From: Pseudomonas sp. 10-1B
Lineage (GTDB): Bacteria; Pseudomonadota; Gammaproteobacteria; Pseudomonadales; Pseudomonadaceae
Direction of reading: 5' to 3'
DNA: 64,000 bases
NCBI RefSeq assembly: GCF_000935045.1
Contig: NZ_JYKS01000033.1
Location: 1-64,000 of the forward strand
Part shown: positions 44,168 through 53,164 of the stretch, piece by piece
Numbering within the stretch: position 1 is the stretch's first letter
How the letters are laid out: each line of letters opens with the position of its first letter
The notes under the pieces: model-generated
Told to the model about the DNA's origin: nothing
Database searches by the model: none
What the model saw: the letters and a program-made list of their open reading frames with translations, nothing else
Translations under genes and position numbers: made by a program

Positions 44168-44204
44168 AAGTGAAAGGGCCGGGCGTTTGCACGCCCGGCC
44201 CCTC
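44168..44204 (-). terminator. Terminator-like hairpin between prc and the EAL gene
   Basis: Perfect 10-bp stem GGGCCGGGCG/CGCCCGGCCC with a 6-base loop. On the minus strand it is followed by TTTCACTTTC. It lies beyond the EAL gene's start, between EAL and prc, so it could end prc transcription. Confidence 0.6.
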
Positions 44205-44264
44205 TATTTCACGACAGCGCGATGACTGTTTGATGACAGGTCGCATTAATCTGCCATCATTGGC

Positions 44265-46346
44265 TTACTTCTTGGCCACCTTGGTGCTCGCACTCAGGTA
44301 GTCGATCAGGATGCGACCGGTTTCGGCCAGGTAGGCGTCGTCTTCGGGCTTGGTGTTTTCATCCTCGGTCGGCAGCGCGTCCTCGTCCTCTTTCTTCAGC
44401 TCCTTCAGCGGCTCTTCACCCTTGGCCTTGCGGCGGATGTTCTCCAGGGCCAGCTGCTTGGCTTCGATGTCGTCGTGGCGTGCACGGCGCTCCTGCTCGT
44501 TGAGGCTGACGGTTTTCTCGGCCATCAGCTTCTGGGTCAGGGCCAGGCGGTCGCGAATGTAGGTGAACTCCGCGTCCTTGCCGCTACGTGCTTCATGCTG
44601 CGCCTTGAGCTGGGCCAGGAACGGCTTGAATGGGTCGGCCGCCGACTTGACCACCGGGCGGATGGTATCCCACGGCATGGCCTCGGGCAGGGCACTCTCG
44701 CCGATTTCCTTGGTGTCGATGATCGACGGGTAGTCGATGTCCGGCAGCACGCCCTGGTGCTGGGTGCTCTGCCCGGAAACCCGGTAGAACTTGGCCAGGG
44801 TCAGCTTCAGCTCGCCATGGTTGAGCGGCTGGATGGTCTGCACGGTGCCCTTGCCGAAGGTCTGGCCACCGATGATCAGCGCGCGGTGGTAGTCCTGCAT
44901 GGCACCGGCGAAGATCTCCGAGGCCGAGGCCGACAGGCGGTTGACCAGCAGCGCCAGCGGGCCTTTGTAGAAGGCACCGGGGTTTTCGTCTTCCAGTACG
45001 TCGACGCGGCCATCGCTGTTGCGCACCAGCACGGTCGGGCCCTTCTCGATGAACAGGCTGGTCAGCTCGGTGGCTTCCTGCAGCGAACCACCGCCGTTGT
45101 TGCGCAGGTCGATGACCACGCCGTCGACTTTTTCCTTCTGCAGTTCGGTGAGCAGCTTCTTCACGTCGCGCGTGGTGCTCTTGTACTCCGGGTCACCGGC
45201 GCGGTAGGCCTTGAAGTCCAGGTAGAAGGCCGGGATCTCGATGATGCCCAGCTTGTAGTCACGCCCGTCCTGCTTGAGCTTGAGCACCGACTTCTTCGCC
45301 GCCTGCTCTTCGAGCTTGACCGCTTCGCGGGTGATCGACACGACCTTGCTGGTCTGGTCGCTTGGCGCATTGCTTGCCGGGATGATTTCCAGGCGCACCA
45401 CCGAGCCTTTCGGGCCACGGATCAGCTTGACCACTTCGTCCAGGCGCCAGCCGACCACGTCGACCATTTCCTTGTTGCCCTGGGCCACGCCGATGATCTT
45501 GTCGGCCGGGGCCACCTGCTTGGTCTTGGCCGCCGGGCCGGCCGGCACCAGGCGCACGATCTTGACCTGGTCGTTGTCGCTTTGCAGCACCGCGCCGATG
45601 CCTTCGAGCGACAGGCTCATGTTGATGTCGAAGTTTTCCGCGTTGTCCGGCGACAGGTAGTTGGTGTGCGGGTCGTAGGACTGGGCGAAGGTGTTGATAT
45701 AGGCCTGGAAGATGTCCTCGGCACGGGTCTGGTCCAGGCGCGACAGCTGGTTCTTGTAGCGCTTGGTCAGGGTTTCCTGGATCTGCTTGGGTTCCTTGCC
45801 GGCGATCTTCTGGCGCAGTACCTCGTCTTTCACGCGCTTGCGCCACAGCTCGTCGAGCTGGGCCTGGTCCTTCATCCACGGGGCGTCCTTGCGCTCGACC
45901 AGCAAGGTTTCCTTGGCGGTGAAGTCCATCTTGTCCACGCCTTTGTTCAGCTCGGCCAAGGCGAAGTCCAGGCGTTGCTTGACGCGGTCCAGGTAACGTT
46001 TGTAGATGGTGAAGCCCGGGTCCAGGTTACCGCTCTTGAGGAAATCGTCGAATTGCGTTTTCCATTTGTCGAATTCGGCGATATCGGCGGCGGTGAAGTA
46101 GCTGCGCGATGGGTCCAGCAGCTTGATGTAGCTGTCATAGATGATGAGCGAACGGGCATCGTCCAGCGGCGGCTTGCTGTAGTGGTGGCGCTTGAGCAAT
46201 TCCACCACGTTGAGGCTGGCGACGATCTCGTCGCGGTCCGGCTGCAGGCTGTCCCACTTGTTGGCGGCCGCCGCATTGCCGCCGAGCGTGAGGCTGCCCA
46301 GGCCGATCATCAGGGCCAGGGCGGTGCTTGGGAGGAAATGCTTCAT
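44265..46346 (-). CDS. prc: Tail-specific (carboxy-terminal processing) protease Prc
   Basis: A 693-aa periplasmic serine protease that trims penicillin-binding proteins and degrades tagged or misfolded proteins. It has a signal peptide (ends near residue 27), a PDZ domain (about 230-320) and the S41 catalytic pair, Ser in RLSASASEIFAG near 473 and Lys in FGKGT near 499. C-terminal region is charged. An alternative upstream Met (46379) exists; the chosen start gives a normal signal peptide. Divergent from the quinone reductase gene. Confidence 0.94.
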   Translation of the reverse strand: MKHFLPSTALALMIGLGSLTLGGNAAAANKWDSLQPDRDEIVASLNVVELLKRHHYSKPPLDDARSLIIYDSYIKLLDPSRSYFTAADIAEFDKWKTQFDDFLKSGNLDPGFTIYKRYLDRVKQRLDFALAELNKGVDKMDFTAKETLLVERKDAPWMKDQAQLDELWRKRVKDEVLRQKIAGKEPKQIQETLTKRYKNQLSRLDQTRAEDIFQAYINTFAQSYDPHTNYLSPDNAENFDINMSLSLEGIGAVLQSDNDQVKIVRLVPAGPAAKTKQVAPADKIIGVAQGNKEMVDVVGWRLDEVVKLIRGPKGSVVRLEIIPASNAPSDQTSKVVSITREAVKLEEQAAKKSVLKLKQDGRDYKLGIIEIPAFYLDFKAYRAGDPEYKSTTRDVKKLLTELQKEKVDGVVIDLRNNGGGSLQEATELTSLFIEKGPTVLVRNSDGRVDVLEDENPGAFYKGPLALLVNRLSASASEIFAGAMQDYHRALIIGGQTFGKGTVQTIQPLNHGELKLTLAKFYRVSGQSTQHQGVLPDIDYPSIIDTKEIGESALPEAMPWDTIRPVVKSAADPFKPFLAQLKAQHEARSGKDAEFTYIRDRLALTQKLMAEKTVSLNEQERRARHDDIEAKQLALENIRRKAKGEEPLKELKKEDEDALPTEDENTKPEDDAYLAETGRILIDYLSASTKVAKK

Positions 46347-46490
46347 GCTGATTCGACGTGGGGGCAATTGATCACGCATAGTAGGCCGTCTTTTCCGTTC
46401 GCCGGTTCCATCGGAGCCGGGCGCATACTGCAAAAAGCCTGGGACATAGCTATCCCAGGCTCGGTCATATGATTCAACTATGGAGGCACT

Positions 46491-47453
46491 GTGAAGGCAT
46501 TGCAAGGCGTTGACGGACATGTGGCTTGGGTCGAGGCCGAGCGCCCGGCTTGTGACGCGGGCCAAGTGCGCATTCGCGTGGCTGCGGCGGGGCTGAACCG
46601 CGCCGATCTGTTGCAGATGAAAGGTTTGTACCCGCCACCGCCAGGTGCCAGCCCGTACATGGGCCTGGAGTGTTCCGGGGTGGTCGAAGAGGTGGGCGCC
46701 GGTGCCGACTGGCGGGTGGGCGACCGCGTTTGCGCGCTGCTGGCCAGTGGCGCCATGGCCGAGGAAGTGGTGGTGGATGCCCGTCACGTGCTGCCGGTGC
46801 CCGAAGGCCTGAGCCTGCACGAAGCGGCGGCGTTGCCGGAGGTGTATGCCACCGCCTGGCTGAACATCTTCCAGCTCGGTGCCGTGAAGGCTGGCGAGAA
46901 GGTGCTGGTGCACGCTGGCGCCAGCGGCGTGGGCTCGGCCGCCATCCAGCTGTGCAAGGCATTCGGCAGCCCGGTGTGGGTCAGTGTCGGTTCGCAGGAC
47001 CGCCTGGCCTATTGCCAGGCGCTGGGCGCGGCGGGTGGCGTGGTGCGTAACCAGAACCTGGATGAGCTGGAAGCTATCGGCCCGTTCGATGTGATTCTCG
47101 ACCCGGTCGGTGCCAGCTACGGCGAACTCAACCTCAAGCTGCTGGCCCGCGACGGGCGCTGGGTGATCATTGGCCTGATGGGCGGGCGCAAGTTCGAGCT
47201 GGACTTGGCACAGGTGCTGGGCAAGCGCCTGGAGATTACCGGGTCCACGCTGCGCAACCGTGATGACAGCTTCAAGGCCGAGTTGCTGCGTGAACTGCAG
47301 CAGCAGGTGTGGCCGCTGTTCGCCGAAGGGCGCTTGTCGCCGCAATTGGTCGATACCTACCCGGTGGAGTTTGCCCAGGCAGCGTATGCCGAGCTTGAGA
47401 GCAACCAGGTGTCGGGTAAGCTGGTGATGGTGATCGACCCTGGCCTGGTGTAA
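46491..47453 (+). CDS. NADPH:quinone oxidoreductase-like zinc-independent MDR protein
   Basis: A 320-aa medium-chain dehydrogenase/reductase of the quinone oxidoreductase/PIG3 type: GLNRADLLQMKGLYPPPPG near 34, GLECSGVVEEVG, and the NADPH-binding AGASGVGSAAIQLCKAFG near 145. It lacks structural zinc ligands. The GTG start at 46491 follows GGAGG. It likely reduces quinones or reactive carbonyls. Confidence 0.9.
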   Translation: MKALQGVDGHVAWVEAERPACDAGQVRIRVAAAGLNRADLLQMKGLYPPPPGASPYMGLECSGVVEEVGAGADWRVGDRVCALLASGAMAEEVVVDARHVLPVPEGLSLHEAAALPEVYATAWLNIFQLGAVKAGEKVLVHAGASGVGSAAIQLCKAFGSPVWVSVGSQDRLAYCQALGAAGGVVRNQNLDELEAIGPFDVILDPVGASYGELNLKLLARDGRWVIIGLMGGRKFELDLAQVLGKRLEITGSTLRNRDDSFKAELLRELQQQVWPLFAEGRLSPQLVDTYPVEFAQAAYAELESNQVSGKLVMVIDPGLV

Positions 47454-47461
47454 GCAGGTCA

Positions 47462-47557
47462 GGCCCTTTCGCGGGTAAACCCGCTCCTACATTGGATCGC
47501 ACAATGTTCGAAATTGTGGCGATCCAATGTAGGAGCGGGTTTACCCGCGAATAGGCC
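47462..47557. repeat. REP pair with extended palindrome
   Basis: Inverted GCGGGTAAACCCGC and GCGGGTTTACCCGC cores; the spacer is also nearly palindromic (CATTGGATCGC...GCGATCCAATG), giving one continuous hairpin of about 80 bp. Confidence 0.9.
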
Positions 47558-47577
47558 GGCACAGCCCATAAAGACTT

Positions 47578-48231
47578 TCAGCTCCAGCTCAAGATCGGCC
47601 ACCCATTGATCTCGGCATGCTCGCGCAACACTGCATCGGGGTTCACCACATGCGGGTGATCCACCTTCAGCAACAACGGCAGGTCATTGCGCGAATCGGA
47701 ATAGAAGCTCGCCCCCTCCAGGTTCTCCTGCTCCTGGTCCAGCCATTCCAGCAAGCGGGTGATCTTGCCCTCGCGGTAGGTCAGCACCCCATGGGTCTTG
47801 CCGGTATACACCCCATTGACCGCCTCCAGTTCGATAGCCAGGTACTCATCCACCCCCAGCCGCGCCGCAATCGGCCCGACCAGGTGGGTGCCGCTCGCCG
47901 AAATGATCAGGATACGGTCGCCACGCTTGCGGTGCTCGGCGATGCAGCGGCAGGCGTCGCCGAAAATTATCGGTTCGATGACGTCTTCCACCCACGGCTC
48001 GACCAGGTGCTCGACCTCTTCCAGGGTGCGCCCGGCAATCGGTTCCAGGCTGAAGGCCATGTACTCCTCCATCTGCAAGTGGCCTTTGCCGTAGGCCTCC
48101 ATCAGCTCATGGTCGCGGCGCACGAATGCCTTGCCGTCGACCCAGCCCAGCCGGGCCATCTGCTCGCTCCACAGCGACGCGCAGTCGCCGTGGATCAGGG
48201 TTTCGTCCAGATCGAAAATTGCCAGTGCCAT
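47578..48231 (-). CDS. HAD-IB family phosphatase
   Basis: A 217-aa HAD hydrolase of the SerB/HAD-IB type, with motif I FDLDETLIHGDC at residue 6, motif II IISASGTHLVGPIAARLG near 109, and motif III/IV FYSDSRNDLPLL near 176. It lies 12 bp after the ABC ATPase gene on the same strand, so it is probably in the same transcript and may dephosphorylate the imported compound. Histidinol phosphate is a common but unproven assignment. Confidence 0.85.
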   Translation of the reverse strand: MALAIFDLDETLIHGDCASLWSEQMARLGWVDGKAFVRRDHELMEAYGKGHLQMEEYMAFSLEPIAGRTLEEVEHLVEPWVEDVIEPIIFGDACRCIAEHRKRGDRILIISASGTHLVGPIAARLGVDEYLAIELEAVNGVYTGKTHGVLTYREGKITRLLEWLDQEQENLEGASFYSDSRNDLPLLLKVDHPHVVNPDAVLREHAEINGWPILSWS

Positions 48232-48243
48232 GCGTGAATCTCC

Positions 48244-49233
48244 TTAGGCCACTTCCCGTAGCGCCGTGGGGTCGATCGACAAGCTTACCCGCTGGCCGTC
48301 CGCGTGCAGGTCGGCCGGCGAGCGGTTGAGCACGTCGACCACCAGCTCCACCTCGCGCACCCGCACCCGGTAGCGGATCACGTTGCCGAGCAGGCTGTGA
48401 CTGCGTACTTCGGCGTCCAGTTCACCGTTGACACCCAGGGTGATCGACTCTGGGCGGATCGCCAGGCGGCTGGCCACCGGGCGCTGCAGCAGGCGGCTGG
48501 CGCTGTCGGCGTCGAGCAGGTTGTAGTTGCCGATGAAACCGGCGGCGAACAGGTCCACCGGCGCGGTATAGAGGGTTTCGGCATCGCCGCTCTGGACGAT
48601 GCGCCCCTGGTTCATCAGGAAGATGCGGTCCGACAGGGTCAGCGCCTCTTCCTGGTCGTGGGTGACGAAGATGGTGGTCAGCCCCAGCTCGCGCTGGATA
48701 GCGCGAATTTGCTCGCGCAAGTGCTTGCGGATGCGCGCATCCAGCGCCGACAGCGGTTCGTCGAGCAGCAGCAGGCGCGGGCGGGTGACCAGCGAGCGGG
48801 CCAGGGCCACGCGCTGGCACTGGCCGCCAGACAACTGGTGCGGGTAACGCCCGGCAAAGTTGCCCAGCTCCACCAGCTCCAGGGCCTCGCGCACCCGCGC
48901 CTGGCTTTCATCGGCCTTGACCTTCTGCATGCGCAGGCCAAAGGCGACGTTCTGCTCCACGGTCATGTTGGGGAACAGCGCATAGCTCTGGAACACCATG
49001 CCGATGCCACGCTTTTGTGGGCTCAGCGGCACGATGTCGTGGCCGTCGAGCAGGATCTGCCCGTGGTCCACCGGAGTCAGCCCGGCGATGCAGCGCAGCA
49101 AGGTGGACTTGCCGCAACCGGACGGGCCGAGCAGGGTGACGAACTCGCCGCGTTCGATGTGGCAGTCGATGTTCTCGAACACCGGGCTGCCGGCGTAGCT
49201 TTTTTGCAGTTTCTGTACGCTGACGAAGCTCAT
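48244..49233 (-). CDS. ABC transporter ATP-binding protein
   Basis: A 329-aa ATPase of the spermidine/iron/aminoethylphosphonate (CUT1/Fbp-like) kind, with Walker A GPSGCGKST near 36, LSGGQ signature near 134 and Walker B LLLDEPLSALD near 155. A C-terminal TOBE-like regulatory region follows (about 240-329). It is one base away from the downstream-encoded permease gene, in an operon with two permeases and a phosphodiesterase. Confidence 0.93.
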   Translation of the reverse strand: MSFVSVQKLQKSYAGSPVFENIDCHIERGEFVTLLGPSGCGKSTLLRCIAGLTPVDHGQILLDGHDIVPLSPQKRGIGMVFQSYALFPNMTVEQNVAFGLRMQKVKADESQARVREALELVELGNFAGRYPHQLSGGQCQRVALARSLVTRPRLLLLDEPLSALDARIRKHLREQIRAIQRELGLTTIFVTHDQEEALTLSDRIFLMNQGRIVQSGDAETLYTAPVDLFAAGFIGNYNLLDADSASRLLQRPVASRLAIRPESITLGVNGELDAEVRSHSLLGNVIRYRVRVREVELVVDVLNRSPADLHADGQRVSLSIDPTALREVA

Positions 49234-49234
49234 G

Positions 49235-50029
49235 TCAGGTCTTGTCCTTGTTCAGGCGGTTGGCGACCCAGGTCAGTACCAGCACGAAGGCGAAGTACGA
49301 GATCACCAGCGCGCTGTTGAAGTGGCCGCTGCTGTTGCGCATGTTGTTCAGGTACACCTGCAGGGTCTCGTAGCGGGTGCCCACCAGCAGGTTGGCGAAC
49401 ACGAATTCGCCGAACAGGAACGAGAACGACAGCAGCAGCGCCACCATCAGGCCTTTGCGCAGGTTTGGCAGCACCACCAGCAACGCTGCCTGCCAGGTGC
49501 TGGCGCCCAGCAGTTGGGCGGCATCCATCAGGTCGCGCAGGTTGATCGCCTGCAGGTTGTTGGTGATGGCCCGGTACATGAACGGCAAGGCGATGGTGAA
49601 GTAGCAGCCAATCAGGATCCACGGCGTGCCGACCATGGCCATCGGCCCGCTGCCATACAGCTGCAGCAGCCCCACCGACGACACCACCGGCGGTACCGCG
49701 AACGGCAGCAGGATGAGGATGTTCATCAGCGCGTCGAGTTTGGGGAAGTGGTAGTGCACCACGAACAGCAGCGGCAGGATCAGCACCACCGACAGCAGCA
49801 GCGCGCCGACGCACACCAGCAGTGACTGGCCGAAGGCGGCCAGGAAGCGCGGCTCGCTCCACAGCGCTGCGTACCATTTCAGGGTCAGGCCGCTGGGCAG
49901 CAGGCTGGCCGACCAGCTGGTGGCCAGCGAGTAGAGCAGGGTGCCGGCCAGTGGCAGCAAGAGGATCAGGAACAGCAGGTAGACCACGGCACGGTGGTAC
50001 CAGCCGCCGGAGCGGGCGTCAGCGCGCAT
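49235..50029 (-). CDS. ABC transporter permease
   Basis: A 264-aa inner-membrane permease with about six hydrophobic segments and the EAA-type loop (DAAQLLGASTWQAALLVVLP near 176). It overlaps the next permease by 11 bp. The first residues (MRADARSGGWY) are cytoplasmic. Confidence 0.9.
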   Translation of the reverse strand: MRADARSGGWYHRAVVYLLFLILLLPLAGTLLYSLATSWSASLLPSGLTLKWYAALWSEPRFLAAFGQSLLVCVGALLLSVVLILPLLFVVHYHFPKLDALMNILILLPFAVPPVVSSVGLLQLYGSGPMAMVGTPWILIGCYFTIALPFMYRAITNNLQAINLRDLMDAAQLLGASTWQAALLVVLPNLRKGLMVALLLSFSFLFGEFVFANLLVGTRYETLQVYLNNMRNSSGHFNSALVISYFAFVLVLTWVANRLNKDKT

Positions 50030-50870
50030 GGTAGCTCCTTTTCAGCAGCCATTGATGCACCACCGTGACCAGCGTCATCAGCCCCACCAGGACCATGGCC
50101 AGGGCGCTGGCCAGGTTGGGATCGAGGCTGATGTCACCGGCCACCAGCCCGGCGATGCGGATGGGCAGGACGTTGAAGTTGCCGGTGGTCAGGGCGTACA
50201 CGGTGGCGTAGGCACCCAGGGCGTTGGCCAGCAGGATGACGAAGGTGCCGAGCAGTGCCGGGGTCAGTACGGGCAGGCCGATGTGCCGCCAGTATTGCCA
50301 GTGGCTGGCCCCCAGCAGCGCGGCCGACTCGCGCCAGTCTTCGCGCAGGGCGTCGAACGCGGGGTAGAGCAGCAACACGCCAAGCGGGATCTGGAAGTAG
50401 GTGTACACCAGGATCAGCCCGCTCTTGGAATAGATGCTGAAATCCTCCAGCAGGCCGACCTGCTTCAACAGCAGGGTCAGCGCGCCGTTGAAACCGAGCA
50501 GGATGATGAAGGCGAAGGCCAGTGGTACCCCGGCGAAGTTGCTGGTCATGTTGGCGAAGGCGCTGACGAAGTCGCGCAGCTTCGAGTCCACCTGGCGCAG
50601 CGAATAGGCGCCGAGGGTAGCGATGACGATGCCGAACAGGCTCGACCAGAAGCTGATCTCCAGGCTGCGTTGCAGAGCCTGCAGGTAGAACTTCGAGGCG
50701 AACACCTTGCTGAAGTTGGCCACGCCCCAGCCTGCTTCCGATTGCAGGCTGCTGACCGCTACCCAAGCCAGCGGGGCGATCTGGAAGATGACGAAGAACA
50801 CGGCGAATGGCAGCAGGCACAGCAGGGCCAGGTAGCGGCCACGGGCGCCGCTGCTCTTGGCTGTAGTCAC
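50019..50870 (-). CDS. ABC transporter permease
   Basis: A 283-aa permease with about six membrane segments and the EAA-type loop (ESAALLGASHWQYWRHIGLP near 180). It partners the 49235 permease. Its start overlaps the stop of the phosphodiesterase by four bases. Confidence 0.9.
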   Translation of the reverse strand: MTTAKSSGARGRYLALLCLLPFAVFFVIFQIAPLAWVAVSSLQSEAGWGVANFSKVFASKFYLQALQRSLEISFWSSLFGIVIATLGAYSLRQVDSKLRDFVSAFANMTSNFAGVPLAFAFIILLGFNGALTLLLKQVGLLEDFSIYSKSGLILVYTYFQIPLGVLLLYPAFDALREDWRESAALLGASHWQYWRHIGLPVLTPALLGTFVILLANALGAYATVYALTTGNFNVLPIRIAGLVAGDISLDPNLASALAMVLVGLMTLVTVVHQWLLKRSYHAR

Positions 50871-51673
50871 TTCAGCAGCTCCCGGCAGACGGTCTTGTCA
50901 TGCGCCGCGCCGAGCAGTTCGCAGATGGTCCCGCACAGCTCGGTCTGCAATGGCTTGGCGGCCGGGTCCAGGCTGAAGGCGTCGCCGAAGACGAACAGCG
51001 GCACTTCGCGCTCCTCGGCCAGCAGGCCGTTGTGCGAGCGATCGTTGTTCATGCCATGGTCGGCGGTGACCAGCACCTGGTAGCCCTCTTCGAGCCAGCC
51101 CGGCAGGTAGTCGGCCAGCAGGATGTCGACGCTGCGTGCGGCATTGCGGTACTGGCTGCTGTCCAGGCCGTGGCGGTGGCCGATATCGTCGACGCTCATC
51201 GGGTGCACCAGCAGGAAGTTCGGTGCATGGCGGCGGCGCAGGTATTCGCCATCGGCCAGCAGGTGCGAATCGGGGTAGCGGTCGTCCCAGTAGAACAACC
51301 CGTGCTGGATCGGCAGCTTTGGCGCGTGGGTATGGCGGTCGCGCTGCGCGTCGAAGGGCGAGCGGTTGTACAGCTCGCTCATCCAGTGATAGGCCGCCGC
51401 CGCAGTGCCCAGGTTGGCTTCGCGGGCGTAGTGGAACACGCTGCGCTGGTTGGACAGGCGGTTGACGTTGTTGTGCACGATGCCGCTGTCGATCGGCGGC
51501 ACGCCGGTGAGGATGCATTCGTACAGTGGCCGTGACAGCGACGGCAGTTCGCATTCCACGCGGTACAGCGCGGCACGGTCGGCCTCGACGTAGGCGTGCA
51601 GGTGGCCCATGGCATGGTGCGCGACCTGGTAGTTGAGGCCGTCGAGCAGGACCAGGATGACGTTGTGTTGCAT
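50867..51673 (-). CDS. Type I phosphodiesterase/nucleotide pyrophosphatase (alkaline phosphatase superfamily)
   Basis: A 268-aa enzyme with metal and catalytic motifs of the NPP family: ILVLLDGLNYQ near 5, the Ser nucleophile region ELPSLSRPLYE near 48, VDDIGHRHGLD near 168 and VTADHGMNNDRSH near 210. It lacks a signal peptide, so it works in the cytosol. In an ABC import operon it likely cleaves the imported phosphodiester or phosphonate. GGGAG precedes the ATG. Exact substrate unknown. Confidence 0.85.
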   Translation of the reverse strand: MQHNVILVLLDGLNYQVAHHAMGHLHAYVEADRAALYRVECELPSLSRPLYECILTGVPPIDSGIVHNNVNRLSNQRSVFHYAREANLGTAAAAYHWMSELYNRSPFDAQRDRHTHAPKLPIQHGLFYWDDRYPDSHLLADGEYLRRRHAPNFLLVHPMSVDDIGHRHGLDSSQYRNAARSVDILLADYLPGWLEEGYQVLVTADHGMNNDRSHNGLLAEEREVPLFVFGDAFSLDPAAKPLQTELCGTICELLGAAHDKTVCRELLK

Positions 51674-51688
51674 GGTGGCTCCCAATGA

Positions 51689-51779
51689 GCTGCAAGCTTC
51701 AAGCTACAAGCTACAAGAAGAAGCCGGCATGTCGATCACCTGCTTTCACTTGCAGCTTGCAGCTTGAAACTTGAAGCTT
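51689..51779. repeat. Inverted repeat of AAGCTTCAAGCT-type heptamers
   Basis: Left arm (51694-51717) AAGCTTCAAGCTACAAGCTA and right arm (51749-51779), its near reverse complement, form a long stem-loop between the phosphodiesterase and the binding protein gene. Confidence 0.8.
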
Positions 51780-51781
51780 CT

Positions 51782-52846
51782 TCATTCCATCTCGATGATC
51801 ACTTGCTCCTGCCACTTCTGTGGCAGTGCCTTGGAAGTGGCTTCCCAAACCTCGGCATTCTTGATCGGCTGCGCCGCCTTGTACTGCTCGTTCGGCAGCA
51901 GCTTGGCCTGCACATCTTCCGGCAGCTTCAGGTGCTCGGCACGGATCGGCCGTGCATGCCCCTTGGCCAGGTTGATCTGCCCGGCGTCGCTGAAGATGTA
52001 TTCACGGGTCAGCTTGGCCGCATTCGGGTGCTTGGCGTACTTGTTGATGATCGTGGTATAGCCGGAAATCACCGAGCCATCCGAAGGGATCAGTACTTCA
52101 AAACGCTTGGGGTCGATTTGCTCACGGTAGCTCAGGCCGTTGAAGTCCCACACCACGCCGACTTCCACCTCGCCCTTCTCCAGGGTCTGGATGGTCGGGT
52201 TGGCCAGCGACAGGCGCTTCTGCTGGGCCAGTTTGGTGAACAACTGCAGGCCCGGCTCGATGTTGCTCTCGTCTCCCTTGTAGGCGATGGCTGCAGCCAG
52301 CACGCCGTTGGCGGCCTGGGCAGCGGTGCCGACGTCACCGATGGCGACCTTGTACTTGCCTTTTTCCAGGTCATGCCAGGAGCTTGGGCGTTCGCCTTCC
52401 TTGACCAGGTCCTTGTTGATGATGAAGGCAATGGTGCCGGTATAGGCCAGCGCCCAGTAGCCATCCTGGTCCTTGGCCCATACCGGTACCTGGTCCCAGG
52501 TGCTTGGCTTGTATGGCTGGCTGACACCCTTGGTCACGGCGATCGGGCCGAAGGCGGCACCGACGTCGCCGATGTCGGCACTGGCGTTGTCCTTCTCGGC
52601 GTCGAACTTGGCGATTTCCTGGGCCGAGCTCATGTCGGTATCGCTGTGCTTGAGGCCGTACTTGATGGCCAGGTCTTCCCAGGTGCCTTTCCAGTTGGCC
52701 CAGGCATCAGGCATGCCCACGCTGTTGATGGTGCCTTCCTTGCGGGCGGCGTCTTCCAGGGCCTTGAGGTCGGTGTCGGCGGCCATGGCCGTGGTGCACA
52801 GGGCGATGGCCGAACCGAGCAGTGACGCCATGAACAACTTTTTCAT
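51782..52846 (-). CDS. ABC transporter periplasmic substrate-binding protein
   Basis: A 354-aa exported protein with a signal peptide (to about residue 22, TTAMAADTD). It has the type II fold seen in iron/phosphonate/polyamine binding proteins (GDVGAAFGPIAVTKG, FIINKDLVKEGERPSSW). First gene of the operon, before the stem-loop and phosphodiesterase. The ligand is not read from the sequence; phosphonates, phosphoesters and ferric salts are candidates. Confidence 0.9.
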   Translation of the reverse strand: MKKLFMASLLGSAIALCTTAMAADTDLKALEDAARKEGTINSVGMPDAWANWKGTWEDLAIKYGLKHSDTDMSSAQEIAKFDAEKDNASADIGDVGAAFGPIAVTKGVSQPYKPSTWDQVPVWAKDQDGYWALAYTGTIAFIINKDLVKEGERPSSWHDLEKGKYKVAIGDVGTAAQAANGVLAAAIAYKGDESNIEPGLQLFTKLAQQKRLSLANPTIQTLEKGEVEVGVVWDFNGLSYREQIDPKRFEVLIPSDGSVISGYTTIINKYAKHPNAAKLTREYIFSDAGQINLAKGHARPIRAEHLKLPEDVQAKLLPNEQYKAAQPIKNAEVWEATSKALPQKWQEQVIIEME

Positions 52847-53135
52847 CCGAAGCTCCTTGATATGGGTGCCTTTAGCGATCGTTGTTATGAGTGAAGCCGT
52901 TGTCTGGTGACCGTTGGTCTAGGTCAGCAAAGCTTGAGCCAAGGTAGGTCGCTTGCGTGACAATTTGATGTAGGGCAACGCCTGAAGCGGCTCTGAGACT
53001 ACAGCGTAGACCACGCAACTAGCCCGGTTTTGCTGCGTTGGCGCGTTTCTGGCAGTGCCTGCTCCGGGCCTTTGTCACGGGATGTTCATCAGCCCTGCCT
53101 AGGCTGCACTAATCTTCACAGGCCCCTTTGTGGGG
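52847..53135. other. Divergent intergenic region of the ABC operon and regulator
   Basis: About 290 bp with no gene. It should hold the promoters for the binding-protein gene and the regulator. A TGGTCTAGG sequence near 52915 resembles half of the operator at 53136. No Pho box is apparent. Confidence 0.45.
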
Positions 53136-53149
53136 CTGGACTAGTCCAG
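53136..53149. promoter_or_regulatory. Palindromic operator candidate of the GntR/UTRA gene
   Basis: CTGGACTAGTCCAG is an exact palindrome 15 bp before the ATG, in the divergent promoter region. Confidence 0.65.
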
Positions 53150-53164
53150 ATAGGTAACCTTTTG

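Noticed and set aside
44475..46472. Long open frame on the plus strand opposite prc
   Set aside because: It is a mirror of prc codon bias in GC-rich DNA; it has no ribosome site and the sequence is His/Gln/Val rich without a family.
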